In this document: in pieces, positions 45,640 through 56,975 of the stretch
How the letters are laid out: each line of letters opens with the position of its first letter
Position numbering within the stretch: position 1 is the stretch's first letter
Source of the DNA: Heloderma charlesbogerti
Lineage: Eukaryota > Chordata > Lepidosauria > Squamata > Helodermatidae
Length of the DNA: 64,000 nucleotides
NCBI GenBank assembly: GCA_026122225.1
Contig: JANEZZ010002680.1
Location: forward strand, 1 to 64,000
Reading direction: 5' to 3'
Position numbers and translations under genes: made by a program
Notes under the pieces: model-generated
Told to the model about the DNA's origin: nothing
Seen by the model: only the letters and a program-made list of their open reading frames with translations
Database searches by the model: none

Positions 45640-48200
45640 TTCATAGGGCTGATTTAAAAACAGTCTCATTCAACATTAAAAGGTTAGGCAGTACCATAAA
45701 AAGTCCAGGATGTTTAAATTAATTAAGGATCTGAAGCCAAAAATAATGATGTTACAGGAAACACATAAGGCAACGGAAAAGGATGGTATATTTGATAGTA
45801 AGCAATGGGGGGGGTGGATTTATAGCTAAAGGATCTTGCAAAGCTAGAGGGGTGGCAATTTTAATCAAGACTGAAATTTATTTCAAAGAGACAACATCAT
45901 GAAAGATAAGGAAGATTTATTTTTGTGGAAGGAATTTTGAATGGACTCACAAAAATTACACTAGCATCAATATATAGCCCAAACACAAACCAACTAACAT
46001 TTTTAGACAGAACCCTAAGAAAATTATGTAAATTTATAGAAACAGAATTATTGATAGGAGGGGATATAAATTTGAATTTACAAGGGGCAACAGTAACCAT
46101 AGCAGGAAACATCATTAAACAAATAAGAAAGGAATCTCAACACCACAAGCAAGTAATGAAACGTATGAAAATATTACAAAAATATGAACTTCATGGAATG
46201 TTGGCAGAATTGCATTCCAAAGACTATACAGATTCATTTTACTCATGACCCCACAGTTCATTCTCAAGGCTTGAGAAAATAATGGTTAACAAAGGGTCTA
46301 TTGCCATGGATAGTCAAAATAGACATAGGCCAAATAAACATATCTGACCATGCCCTAGTGCTCCTAGAGATGGCAATGTGTGCCAAGGAAAAAACAATAC
46401 CAATATGGCGGTTACACCCTACTTTAATAGCACAACAGGAATGTAAAAGTAGAATACAGAAGGGGTTAGTAAACTACTTCAGAGAAAATCACATTAAAGA
46501 CACTTCAGAAAAGATAAGGTGGGATTGTATGAAAGCAATAATAAGAGGACAATATATTAAGGAAATGGTCATAATTTGGAATAACACAAAAAAACAGAAA
46601 CTAGAATTAGAAAAAAATTGTAGAAGTCCTAACAGCACAATATAAACATACTAGATCACAAGCAATTAGACATAAAATGGGAAGGAAAAGAATGGAACTA
46701 AATTTGCTAGATTTTGATAAAACAATGGTAGACCTGGTGTATGTTAAACAAAGATATTACAAATTTGACAGAAAAGGATCAAGAATGCCAGCAAACAGGG
46801 TTTAAAAAAAGGAAAAACTGTAATAGAATTGTAACTTTAACAATTGAGGAAGGGACAAAAATTTACTGTGCAAATGAAATGGCGAAAATATTAACCAATA
46901 TTATGAAAAGTTGTACAAAGGAACAAATATAGATAGGGAACTTAAAACAATATCAACAAGAAAATAAGAGTAATGGCTTAACAAGGGAGCAGATAATATA
47001 TTTAGAACAACCTATAGCACCAGAAGAAATGAAAAATGCTATAAAAAACCTGAAGTCTAATAAAGCCCCAGCCACAGATGGCTTTACACCTGAATTTTAT
47101 AATGCATACGCTGAACTATTGATCCCACAACTTTTAAAGTCTTTCATGTGATACTACAGGGAACACAATCATCAGATACATGGAAACAATCAAGGATAAC
47201 TCTTTTATTAAAACCGGCTAAGACTCCAGAATTTGCTGATTCATATTGGCCCATTTCATTATTAAATGTGGACTATAAAATTTTTGCTACTGTATGGCAA
47301 AAAAGACTAAAGAAACTGATAGGTGAAATAATCCACCCAGACCAGTTTGGATTTATTCCAAAAAGGTATATAGTGGATCCTATGAGAAGATTATATAATT
47401 TAGGGCACATTCCTAACTAGATAGGCGGCCGCCTCTGACTGGGAGGCGACCACCTATCCAAAGCAAGGCAGGAATGGCACGGGGCGATCGTTCCCGCTGC
47501 ACCTCTCCTTCCTTGCTATTTTTCACTAGACAGCTGTTTTCAGCTGTCTAGAGGCGGCGGTGGGGGGGGGAACCAAGAAAGGAAGCTGCCGCACGACACA
47601 CAGGATGTGTCATACGTGCAGCTCCGCTCTCCCCGCCCCGGAACTCCCCCCGGAATGCCCCTTTGCAGTCACTCCATGCTCCTCTTCCAAGCGCAGAGGA
47701 TGGGGCTTCTCCACGCTGTCTCGGAGGCAGCGTGGACGAGGGGGGAGGTCGGTTTTCTGGGAACCAACCTCAGAGCGTGGGCTGTGAGGTTGGTTCCCGG
47801 AAAAGAACATATCCTATGGCCCTATAGACAGTATCTAGTGGCCATAGGATTGCTCCCTTAATCCCTTATGCAACAGAATGGCGGAGTTTTATCACATATA
47901 CAAGCAAAACAACAGCATCAACATAGGTCCCAACTGCCTTTAATAACCTATCATTGCAATAACATTTAACTTAAAGAATACTTTCTCTGGAGATACAATA
48001 ACAGACAAATAATTTCAGACCTGTTGTTATTATAGTTTAAAGAGAGTATAAAGTCAGTCGAACTGTAAGTGATAAAGTTAAGAAGACAAGAGCCCACTTA
48101 CACATGTATTTGTATGGAGAATATCGGCTGATTGGATTATGTATTATGCTTTATGCTGAAATAGAAAATTAATAAAATTATTTTTTTTTAAAAAACCTAA
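45640..48200 (+). mobile_element. Eroded L1-like LINE (ORF2 and 3' end)
   Basis: Short readable pieces follow L1 ORF2 order. The endonuclease part is at 45700-46090 (IMMLQETHKATEKDG, ASIYSPNTNQLTFL, LLIGGDINLNL). The reverse transcriptase start is at 47000-47400 (APEEMKNAIKNLKSNKAP, DGFTPEFYNAY, NVDYKIFATVWQKRLKK, IIHPDQFGFIPKR). After a MITE insertion the frame resumes as LIPYATEWR-like sequence. AATAAAATTATTTTTTTTTA near 48170-48190 looks like the 3' end with a decayed A tail. Multiple stops; inactive. It lies in the last SULT intron. Confidence 0.75.
47403..47857. mobile_element. MITE with GGGCACATTCCTA ends and TTA duplication
   Basis: The insert lies between two TTA copies (47400-47402 and 47858-47860). 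Deleting it and one TTA restores the L1 reading frame across the site, which fixes the ends. The left end GGGCACATTCCTA and the reverse of the right end GGGAGCAATCCTA form an imperfect inverted repeat. TTA target duplications point to the PIF/Harbinger superfamily. Sibling at 28797-29225. Confidence 0.7.
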
Positions 48201-49118
48201 AGTGAAGCCATTTCAGTACTGTTAAAATAAAGTGGGGTTCTTTGCATTTTGCATACAGAGTTTCTAAATTCGCCAAGGAGTAGGAAATTCCAGGGGTAGT
48301 CACTACAGAGCACTGGAATGTATGGCATTTCTATTAGATCTCCTTATTTATAAAGATGCACAATGAGCATTGGAGACTACTGCATGCAAGTCCACAGACT
48401 GTGCTAGTGCATAAAGCAGCATCAGTTCCCTAGAGCAAAGCATATGGCTTTGGGACCCCATCCCCTCCAATATGGGTAATGGATGCTGCTGCAGCAAGAC
48501 TACCAGCACTGGGGTCTTCTCCTGGCTCCTGTAAAAGTGTGCCTGTTGTGGCTTTCTGATACTTCCAGTCCCCACATACTCAAATGAGAACTGGGCCGAA
48601 GAGTTTGGTCTAGCTTTTTTCTTTTGTCGGCCCCAACAGTTGGGGTATACCAACAGTTAGATGAGATGGTCAAGATAGTCCCCCCATCCTATTTTTTTTT
48701 ACAATTTAAGAAAAACACAAGCTGTGACTTGTCTGTGCTTGGCAGCCTGGCTGCTGAGTGATTTGAAAGTCTAGTTGCAAATATTCCTGGGAATGAAACT
48801 ACATCATCATGTAGCATCATTCCCAGGGGCATTTACAGCTCGACTGAACACAGCCAAGCTGCAGTTTGGCTTTTTTTAGATGTAAAATAACATGGCAAAA
48901 AATACCCAGACCACCTTGTCTAAGCACCCCCCAGCAAAGAGCATACAGTTTCACCACTCCTGCCCCCCAAATCCTGGAACTCTCCCCACCACAGTCATGG
49001 GGAAGAAAGCCCAGCAAAGGTGGGGGAACAAAAGAGTACCCAGCCCTAACTTAAACTACAGAAATTAGTTATAGGAATCCATTTGATGCTCTGTCTTTCC
49101 TTCTGCTTCTTGTATCAG
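48201..49118. other. End of the last SULT intron, no other feature
   Basis: No exon, repeat end or RNA gene recognised between the L1-like 3' end and the exon 6 acceptor. Confidence 0.5.
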
Positions 49119-49243
49119 GTACTATTGGAGACTGGAAAAACATTATGACGGTTGTGCAGAGTGAAAGGTTTGACAGTGTTTTTAAGGAGAGGATGGAAAA
49201 GCTGCCCTTCAAATTCTGCTGGGACATCAGTGACACATTATGA
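49119..49243 (+). CDS. SULT3A1: SULT3A-like terminal coding exon 6
   Basis: Acceptor TTGTATCAG. It encodes [18 protein letters not shown] (dimer/PAPS region followed by the KTVxxxE-type segment) and ends [14 protein letters not shown] with TGA at 49241-49243. No internal stop. Confidence 0.9.
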
Positions 49244-49642
49244 ATCCACTTCCAGCTTGAAAGAGGAAAATCATACGCAGTGTACAAATTTCATCCAGAC
49301 CTGTTTAAAACAGAGACGACAAAACACCTACTTAGAACAGTCCTTCTGCAGCACCATACCCACCGAATTTTGAAATATACAGAATACGTTTATTCAGTAC
49401 TAGCTGAAGTATCTGACGTTGCCCTGATTAATTTAAGTAGAACATCCATTTCACTTTTTGTTTACTAATTGCTACTAATTGTCTTTGGCTTTTTTGTATA
49501 CCTGGGCAATGCTGCATATTTAGTCTATTGTAATCAAATACATTTAACAGTCAATTTCCTTTTTTGGATCACTACAAACAAATTAAAATTTAGAGAGCTT
49601 CTTTGTACACTATGTTGGGTGCCCACTTCCATTGGGTGCTAA

Positions 49643-49648
49643 AATAAA
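49643..49648 (+). promoter_or_regulatory. Candidate polyadenylation signal of the SULT gene
   Basis: AATAAA lies 400 bp after the stop codon and 150 bp before the DIRS-like element begins. It is the first canonical hexamer seen in the 3' untranslated region. Use is inferred. Confidence 0.4.
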
Positions 49649-49796
49649 CAAATGGTGAGGTGAACTTACACAGGAACATGCAATGTAAAACTGTCCATGA
49701 GAAAAGTATTCAGTCTGCAAGGCCAAACTGGCAGATTTCGGTGACTGTCTGTGTAATTTGTTAATAGTCATAGCAAAGCAGGGTTTAACTGGAAAT

Positions 49797-49960
49797 GGAA
49801 AGTTGGACTTACTATGAAGTTGTGTTCTGGTCAGCGAGAGATGGAGCAGTCAGGAAAGAGTTATCTCTCACCTCCATGAAAGTCAGGGCCAATCAAACAG
49901 ACTTCTTGCCATCCGGAAGGGGAGGAACCCCTCTCAGTTGTCAGGCTTGCCTCAGCTTAG
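49797..49960. repeat. DIRS-like terminal inverted repeat, left
   Basis: Pairs in reverse orientation with 56806-56975. Shared words include CAATCAAACAGACTTCTTGCC (against AGAAATCTGTTTGATTGACC) and GGAAGGGGAGGAACC. Confidence 0.7.
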
Positions 49961-50124
49961 GAAAAATCTTGTCGAACTTTAACAGAGAAAATTAACCAAC
50001 AACTTTGAAGAAGAGAGAAAAAATCAGAGGACTGTCCAGTTGAGTCCCATAGTAGCTATGGGGCACTATGCAAACGCATGTCTTGCAACCAACACTGTAT
50101 GCATAACAAACCCAGGTGAGACTG

Positions 50125-50230
50125 CCTGCTCCATCCCTCCCTGACCAGAACACCACTTCATGCTAAGTCCAACTTTCTGTTCTCAGTGAGTGAGAGTGGA
50201 GCAGGCATGAAAAGGATGTCCCAAAGCAGT
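50125..50230. repeat. DIRS-like internal complementary region
   Basis: The reverse complement of this block matches the outer part of the left terminal repeat: TTGGACTTAGCATGAAGTGG and GGTCAGGGAGGGATGGAGCA against 49803-49850. Confidence 0.6.
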
Positions 50231-50539
50231 ATCCTTTCATGAATACATCAACTGCATACTACAGAACTTGTTGCAAGACCCTGTGCCCAAATGATGCTTC
50301 AGTCAAAGCATACGTATCAATTTTATAGTGGCATATGAACGTGGAGGAATAAGTCCACATGGCCTCCCAACAAATTTTTTCCAATGATACCAGAGACTGT
50401 AGTGCTGTGGAGATTGCTGCACTGAGCACCAAGTGAGCAGAAATTCCTAGGGGGGCAGGGAGACTTGGACTGAGCTGAGTAAGCTAAAGCACTCCCTTAC
50501 CCACTTACTAATGGTATATCTAAGAACTTTCCTTCCTTC

Positions 50540-51110
50540 GTCCCTCTTAGGAGACAAATATGGAATCTGACTTCCTAGTTTCCTGCGTGCATTTAAGGTA
50601 AATCCGCAGAGCTCTACACACATCTAGTTTATTCCACTGTTTCTCTCTAGGATGCATAGGAATAGGGCAAAATTCAGGAAGGGTGATTTCCTGACTCCTA
50701 TGGAATACGGAAGTCACCTTAGGGATGAACCCTGGATCTATCCTTAGTACCACTCTGGTTGGACATGCATAGATCCTAAAGAACAGGCAGGGCCCTTAGT
50801 TTACCTATTCTCCTGGAAGATGTAAATGCAACAAGAAAACCCACTTTCTATGTGCATTTTTTAATAGGGACTGAGCAAAGAGGCTCAAAAGAAGGATAAG
50901 TGAGAGCCTTCAGCACCAGGGAAAGGTCCCAGGATGGAAACCTGTGGACTACCAGTGGAGAGATGATGGCTGCTCCATGTGGAAACCTCTTTGACCTGGG
51001 GATGACATGGCATGGAAATCATGTCGCTGATCTTTAGAATACTTCCTAACACTACCCCATGTCTCTTGAGGGTAGCCAGAACAAGGCTCTTATCCAGACC
51101 TGCCTGCAGA
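50540..51110 (-). pseudogene. DIRS-like tyrosine recombinase remnant
   Basis: The minus frame at 50547-50753 reads VLRIDPGFIPKVTSVFHRSQ, then KLDVCRALRIYL, closely following the wording of vertebrate DIRS recombinases (PSFLPKV...FH.SQ.I.LP.F / LD..RAL..YL). The catalytic R-H-R-Y set could not be verified because the frame is broken. Such proteins insert the circular DNA copy. Confidence 0.6.
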
Positions 51111-51182
51111 AAACTAAGTATGAAATAGACATTCTGAAGGATGCCAAGATAGTTGCCACCACCTCCACTGAAAGGCCTTGCC

Positions 51183-52700
51183 CTAGGAGTTGCTGCCTTT
51201 CAATCTCCTGGCATATAACTGGAGCCACAGTGGATCCCGGTATAGAACTGGACCTTGCAATAACAGATCAGTTGAAAAGAGAAAATCTAGGGAGGACTCA
51301 CACTGCACTCCTCTAGATCCAAAAAAACAGGGCTGTCTGGGACATCTTGGGGCTATCATCACACATTGCCTTTTAGGTTCCTGATCTTTCTCAGTGTTCT
51401 TACCATCATAGGAAGAGGAGGGAAGGTATAAAGTAGTCCTTGAGGCCAATCCAACTGAAGTGCATCTATTGCCTTTGCCTCTGGGTCCTGGTATTGAGAG
51501 AAGAAACTCTCTACTTTCCTGATGGCCCTTGTGGCAAAAAGGTCAAGGATCAGCTGACCCCATCACTTCACTGTTAGTCTAGATGAAATACTTAAATTTC
51601 ACCTAATAGTGAAGCTATTGAGGGTGAAGCTTCCATCTTCTGTGAAAAAACAACAGTGCTAGCCTGATTGCCCTCAGCTGTAGCCAATTGATGGGATATA
51701 TCAATTGGCTAGAGCTGACCACACACCCTGGACATTCTTTGAAAGGCAAAGTGCCCCCACCCCCAGGACAGAGAGACTGGCACCTGTTGTTATTTCTAGC
51801 CAAACAGGATCTCTGAGGGAACAGCCTCAGTTCAGGTGCTGCGGACTTCACCATCATGTCAGAGAATTCAAAACTGCTGAAGGCACTTTCACCTTCCTGG
51901 GACTCTTTTCCAAGATCTGCAGCTGGGAATTTCACAGGAACCACTGCAGATTCCTTGAATGGAATCTTGCCAATGGCACAGAGACTATACATACTATCAT
52001 TATTCCCTGTAGCTGAGCTATCCTCATACGTGCAGGCTGAGGAGATGGCCTGACTGGAGTCTTCCATGCTGTTGTGCACTCTGTCTGGAGAAAATAAAAT
52101 TCTCTCTTTCACCATATCCAGGAAGACTTCTAGATGTTGCAGGCGCCATGTGGTTCTGGCTCTTTGCCTGACTGACTACAAACCTGTGTTACTCAGGCAG
52201 GTCATGGTCTCTTTGATATCCCTGTCCTTCCTAGAGAGTAAGAGTGATCTGAACAATAGATTGTCCAAATACAGGTAAATATGTATATTATTTATTTATT
52301 TTTCTCAGGGTGACCATAACCCTAGTAAACACCCTAGGGGCAGAGGAAAGACTACAAGGCCAGGCCTTGCATTGCTACTGGAGTGTACTGCAGGCAAAAT
52401 GAAGATAGTGATGATGAGCAGATCATATTGGAATATGTAGATATGCTTCCATAAAATCAATGGATGCCATGATGTCCGCAGGCTGAAGAGCTGCTGAGAT
52501 TGACTTGAGTGACAGGATAACTCGATCTGTCAGGAGGAGTGATCAGAATTCTAAGGTATATCCCTATTTTTTCCAGTACCCACTTGTTTGTTGTCGAGAG
52601 CCACCAGGTTGGACTGAACAACCGAAGCCGGCTCCCCACCAAACTGTTGATAGTGTCAGGACAAGGAGAATTTGCCCTGATGCTTTCCACCTTGATTACT
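51183..52700 (-). pseudogene. DIRS-like reverse transcriptase / RNase H remnant
   Basis: In minus order: VGSRLRLFSPTWWLSTTNKW near 52640-52570 (start of the reverse transcriptase), DMVKERILFSPDRVHNSMED near 52120-52060, LQLRAIRLALLFFHRR near 51690-51630 (RNase H), ALQLDWPQGLLYTFPPLPMM near 51480-51410, and IAPRCPRQPCFF with LLLQGPVLYRDPLWLQL near 51370-51220. This succession is characteristic of DIRS pol. Frames change many times. Confidence 0.7.
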
Positions 52701-53164
52701 CTTGTTGTATGCCAGTTTGGAAGACTGGTGACCAGCCCAGGAGCTGTTGAAGGGTCTGCAGTTTTGCAGACAGTAAAAGGCCTGGAGAGAAAGGGCTGGC
52801 TGCTTATTTTCCTCTGCTTGCTGTCATCCTTTTGGGAAACAGAGGGTAAGGCTTTCTTTTTTCTTTTATTTTTTAAACCAGAACTGATTCAAGAGACCCT
52901 TGAAATAACTTGCCTCCTTTAAAAAGAATGGTCAATAAATTAGCCTTAGACCATCAACCTCCCCTTCTATGCCGGAGATTATGGTGGACCACCACTCCTG
53001 AGGCCATGGCTCTTACAGACAGAGCATTGGATGCCATTCAATGAAGAATCTACCAAAAATTCTGCTGCCTGAGCTAATTTATAGACCCTCTCCCTAAGAT
53101 GTTTTGCAGTACAGCTGTCAACTGCTACTACTCCTAATGGCTATGTGCTACCTCCATTATCAGA

Positions 53165-53338
53165 AGCAGTATGCCTATGTACACCAGTTGCCGAGGAATA
53201 TGGGCAGGAAGGTGCTGTTGCACTCGTGTCCTGCTTGTGGGTTTCCTGGTCGACAGCTGGTTGGCCACTGTGTGAACAGAATGCTGGACAAGATGGACCC
53301 TTGGTCTGATCCAGCATGGCTCTTCTTATGTTCTTAGA
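53165..53338 (+). mobile_element. CR1/L3-like LINE or SINE 3' tail
   Basis: GCAGTATGCCTATGTACACC, GGTGCTGTTGCACTCGTGTC and the end GATGGACCCTTGGTCTGATC-CAGCATGGCTCTTCTTATGTTCTTA form a widespread amniote repeat tail. Whether it belongs to an L3-type LINE or a SINE with that tail cannot be told here. It interrupts the DIRS-like element. Confidence 0.6.
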
Positions 53339-53489
53339 GGGTACTTCTGACAGAAGATCCCTGGTCCACATCACTGAGGCTTGTACCACCACTGAATTAG
53401 CCATTGCTGCCCTAATGGAGAGCCTTCAAAGTCTTGTCATTCTTGCAAACCCCTGCATCAGACAGCAACTCACCTCCCTCCCTACGAAA

Positions 53490-53800
53490 TATGGTTTAGG
53501 TGGAAAGTAACACCACAGGTGCTTCTACTGCTGGTACATGAAGGGATTCCATAATCTGTGGTGGCATAGAATATAATCTTTGATGAAGTTTATGGGAAGT
53601 TCTAACTTTCCCTGGATCCTTCCACTCAGTGTGAAGTATTCTGGAAAACATAGAGGGAAAGGGAACAATGGGCACCAAGGGACCCTCTCTTGGGAAAAAA
53701 AAAAACCCTCTACAGCTCCTTCCAACCTCCCTTCAGCCATAGCAGGTCCTGCTGGCTGAACTGGAGGAATTTTTAGTTTCATGGTCTTTATTGCCTTGCT
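53490..53800 (-). pseudogene. DIRS-like gag remnant
   Basis: Minus-strand pieces such as KLHQRLYSMPPQIMESLHV followed by PAVEAPVVLLS near 53610-53500 follow the pattern seen in the DIRS Gag-like ORF. Short, broken, and the least certain part of the element. Confidence 0.45.
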
Positions 53801-54904
53801 GATTATGATGGGAAAGCCACTAATGGAAAGAACTGCCTCTGGGATGGGGCAGTTTCTGGAGTATTCTCTTCAGAGAATTCCCCTTCCTCACTTTCTCTTA
53901 ATCTGCTTGAGAAATCACTTCCAAATCAGATTCTAACTCCCTCTCCCCTCTCCCACTGCTTGGGATAGAGTTCCATGTACCTGCGATGCCAGCAGGGACT
54001 GTGAACATCTCTACACCAGCCTAAAATCTCACATTTAAAATGGGGCTTTCTGCTTCCATTTTAAATGCAGGATCACGACAGACTCCCTTTACACGCGCTT
54101 CTTCCCCCTTTCTTTCCCCCCTTCTCTGAGTCTTCCATTTGTTTCACTGGTATAGATCCTCTTATTGCAGCTTTTCCTTTTTCATGGAGAGAACTCAAGC
54201 GGGGTAGTTTGATAGCTCATTATCTCTGATCTTTTAAAAAATGGAATAAAGGTCATTTAGTGCGGGAGACACTCTGGAGGTCAATGACATCATCTAAAGG
54301 ACCCGCAAACTTCCATGAGTAACCAATCTCAAAAGCAGGATCAAAGATCTGTGTGAAGAAGCCCTGCCTCTGAGACTGTTAGTGATGACTATCTGGTGAG
54401 ACACTGAAACATTAGCTTCCCCAATGTGAATGTCAGTAGGAATAGCAGGAGCCTTTCCCTTACTGTGAAGTCGCCTAGTACCATGGCCAGAATGTTTATG
54501 CTGGTGCTGGGCTTTACCCCAGCTCTTTCCTGAAGATATGTTATAATCTGGTGAGGAAGAATCTGAAGGTGAGTGGAATGAGGGGGTAGGAGGAAGGATA
54601 GGAATACCTTCCCAATGACTATGATGCCCTTACCGTGCTTGCCCTGCTCCTGTCTGAAAGGAGAGAAAAAAGGGTTGTGTAACGGCACCTCCACTTTTAC
54701 TGCATCCTCCTGCCCCCGACTGAAAAAAGGGGAGAAAAAGGGGCTACTTCTTTGTGCTGCCCCCTTCCTTACCTGGCCTGTGAAACAGTGTGGATTGAGG
54801 GAGAGAGTGTTCTGAGGTAAATTTCTTGGTTACACTGCTCACCTGGGTGAAACCATGGAAAAAAATTTACCTCAGAGTAAAAGCACTCTGAGGTAAATTT
54901 CTTA

Positions 54905-56365
54905 GACTGTGTCTCCATGATAACGGAAGGAGAAGTGAATGGAGGAGTACTGGATTTTTTTAAAAGGAATCAGCTTTGCTGCGCTTTGGTCCATGCAGGG
55001 CTCCACAAGCGAACGCTCCGCACCAGCAAAAATTGCTTCACAGAACATACTTCCTGGTAGGGATGGGAGTTGGAGTGAACTTCATCTGACTGGCAGGGGC
55101 TGCTCAACCAATAAGAGAGGCTTCCTCTTCTCCCCCTTCTCCTTTCCCCTGAAAACTCCAGATGTGCCTGAATTTTAGGAGCACACCTCATTGAGCACAA
55201 TGGGAGTAGACACACAATATGCTTGTGCTGGGAAAGAGGGGGGGACATAGGGATGGGAAACCAGCCTCCTTTATAACTGCAGGATCTCTATAACAAAGGT
55301 GTGAAGTAGTTCCTTCCTAAGGCAATAAAACAAGCCACGGAGAATTGCAGGTTTGGAAAAGTGCTTTACAAGCTTCAGGGAATCAGTGCTTTAAACTCTG
55401 TATTCAATTCAGGGCGATCTCTGTAAATTCTGATGTGGGCATTCAGAGAGCAAGCTTCATTCAGTGCAATGGGAGTTACTTCTGAGGAGACACTAATGGG
55501 TTTGTTGTGGGAAAGAAAACTGTAAACACAAGACCCCATTGTAACCCAGTGCTGCGCAGGATCTCTATAATGAAGGGTCGAAGTAGTTACTTCCTAAGGC
55601 AATAAACCAAACAACAGAGAATTGGAGCCTCAAGATTGTGCTTTACAGCACTTAGGGAACTGGGCTTTAAACTGTGCCATTTTAATTTAGGTGGATCTCT
55701 GTAAATTCTGATGTGGTCATTCAAGGAACAAGCCTCACTGAGCACAATGGGAGTTATTTCCGAGTAGACACACACATGCTGCTGCCGGGAAAGAAGGGTG
55801 GGGGAGAACACAGGGATAGGAAACCAGCTCCCTTTCTAACCCGATGCTGCCCAGGATCTCTATAATGAAGCTGTGAAGTAGTTACTTCCTAAGGCAATAA
55901 ACCAAACAATGGAGAATCGGCGCCTCGAGAGTGCGCTTTACAGCACTTTGGGAATTGGGCTTTAAACTGTGCCATTTCAGTTGAAGAGTTCTCTGTAAAT
56001 TCTGATGCAGGAATTCAGGGGAGAAGCCTCATTGACCATGATGGGAGTTACTTCTGAATAGGCACTAATTGGTTTGTGCAGGGACAGGAAACACACAGGA
56101 AACACCCCTTGACTGGGGTCATGGTGAAAGGCGCACCCCTGGGCAGTGCTAGCATACCTGAGATAAATGCGGGGTTTGGGGCACACAGCATCTATACTGG
56201 GGAGAACCTGACTTAAGGAAAAGAATTGGACTTCAAGCAGTCTCAGGAAATCTGGTTTTTCCCTGATAAGCTCCGGGATGGCTGCTGGACAGCCACAATG
56301 TTATATATCCCTAACTACCTCCAAATGTGGTAGCTTGGAGTAAATCGCTCATGGAGACACCCCCT
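54905..56365 (+). mobile_element. Unclassified DNA-transposon-like repeat (copy A, longest)
   Basis: The ends GTGTCTCCATGA (54909-54920) and TCATGGAGACAC (56349-56360) are inverted. The host sequence is itself duplicated nearby (AAATTTCTTGGTT...CTGCT...CCAAG..GAAACC at 54823-54856 and 56426-56460), which shows an empty-site version and confirms that this is an insertion. The interior carries a GCTGCTCAACCAATAAGAG block, three tandem units and a final block beginning CACCCCTTGACTGGGGTCAT. No transposase is evident. Related partial copies are at 1862-2070, 13650-13965 and 17232-18155. Confidence 0.6.
55283..56070 (+). repeat. ~275-300-bp tandem units inside copy A
   Basis: Units begin with GGATCTCTATAA at about 55283, 55558 and 55855. 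Each carries TTCCTAAGGCAATAAA, GTGCTTTACAGCACTT-like, TCTGTAAATTCTGATG and AATGGGAGTTACTTC segments in the same order. Confidence 0.75.
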
Positions 56366-56735
56366 TGGTTGCACTGCTTGCCCAAGATGAAACCACGGGA
56401 CTTCTAATAAAAGTGCTCTGAAGTAAATTTCTTGGTTGTGCTGCTTGCCCAAGGTGAAACCACAGGACTTCTAGCCTAGCATTTCCTTTAAGCATGACTA
56501 TTTAGATTTCAGGGCCACAACAAGCTCTCCTCACTTGTTTTTAAAAAAATGGCAATTGAAGTGAGGGAGGGACCCCCCCCCCCCGCCAAGGGAAAATAAG
56601 GGAGGGACTTCCACTTAACCCTGCAAAGGACAAATTAACAAATAACAAATTAACCCTACTGCCTTATCTAAGAACTAACAGAGGGAACGGAAAAGATAGA
56701 AGTTGCTGCTCCGAGTTTAACTCAGTAGCAAATGT

Positions 56736-56805
56736 GAACCACCCAGACAGCTTTGGCTATTGGGCGGTATAGAAATGAAATGAATGAATGAATGAACAAA
56801 AAAAA
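56736..56805 (+). repeat. L2 LINE 3' tail
   Basis: GAACCACCCAGACAGCTTTG, ATTGGGCGGTATAGAAATG and (AATG)n. Only about 70 bp of the 3' end is present, inside the DIRS-like element. Confidence 0.8.
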
Positions 56806-56975
56806 TGATCAACCCTGCACTTCTGACGAAGGCAGAGCCAAGACAGGGAGAGGTTCCTCCCCTTCCAGGTGGCAAGAAATCTGTTTGATTGACCCTGCCT
56901 TCTATGGAGATAAGAGATAGTCCTTTCCTGCCTGCTCTGCTCCCTCACTGACCGAGAACAGTATTCATTTGAAAT

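Larger units (their letters stand above)
49797..56975 (-). mobile_element. DIRS-like (tyrosine-recombinase) retrotransposon, antisense, invaded
   Basis: Inverted terminal repeats (about 49797-49960 and 56806-56975) flank minus-strand remnants of gag, reverse transcriptase/RNase H and tyrosine recombinase in the DIRS order. An internal block at about 50125-50230 is complementary to the terminal sequence (CAGAAAGTTGGACTTAGCAT in reverse against GAAAGTTGGACTTACTATG). Inverted ends plus an internal complementary region define DIRS elements, which replicate through a circle and integrate with a recombinase rather than an integrase. All frames are broken. Younger repeats at 53165-53338, 54905-56365 and 56736-56805 interrupt it. 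It begins about 550 bp after the SULT stop codon. Confidence 0.75.
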
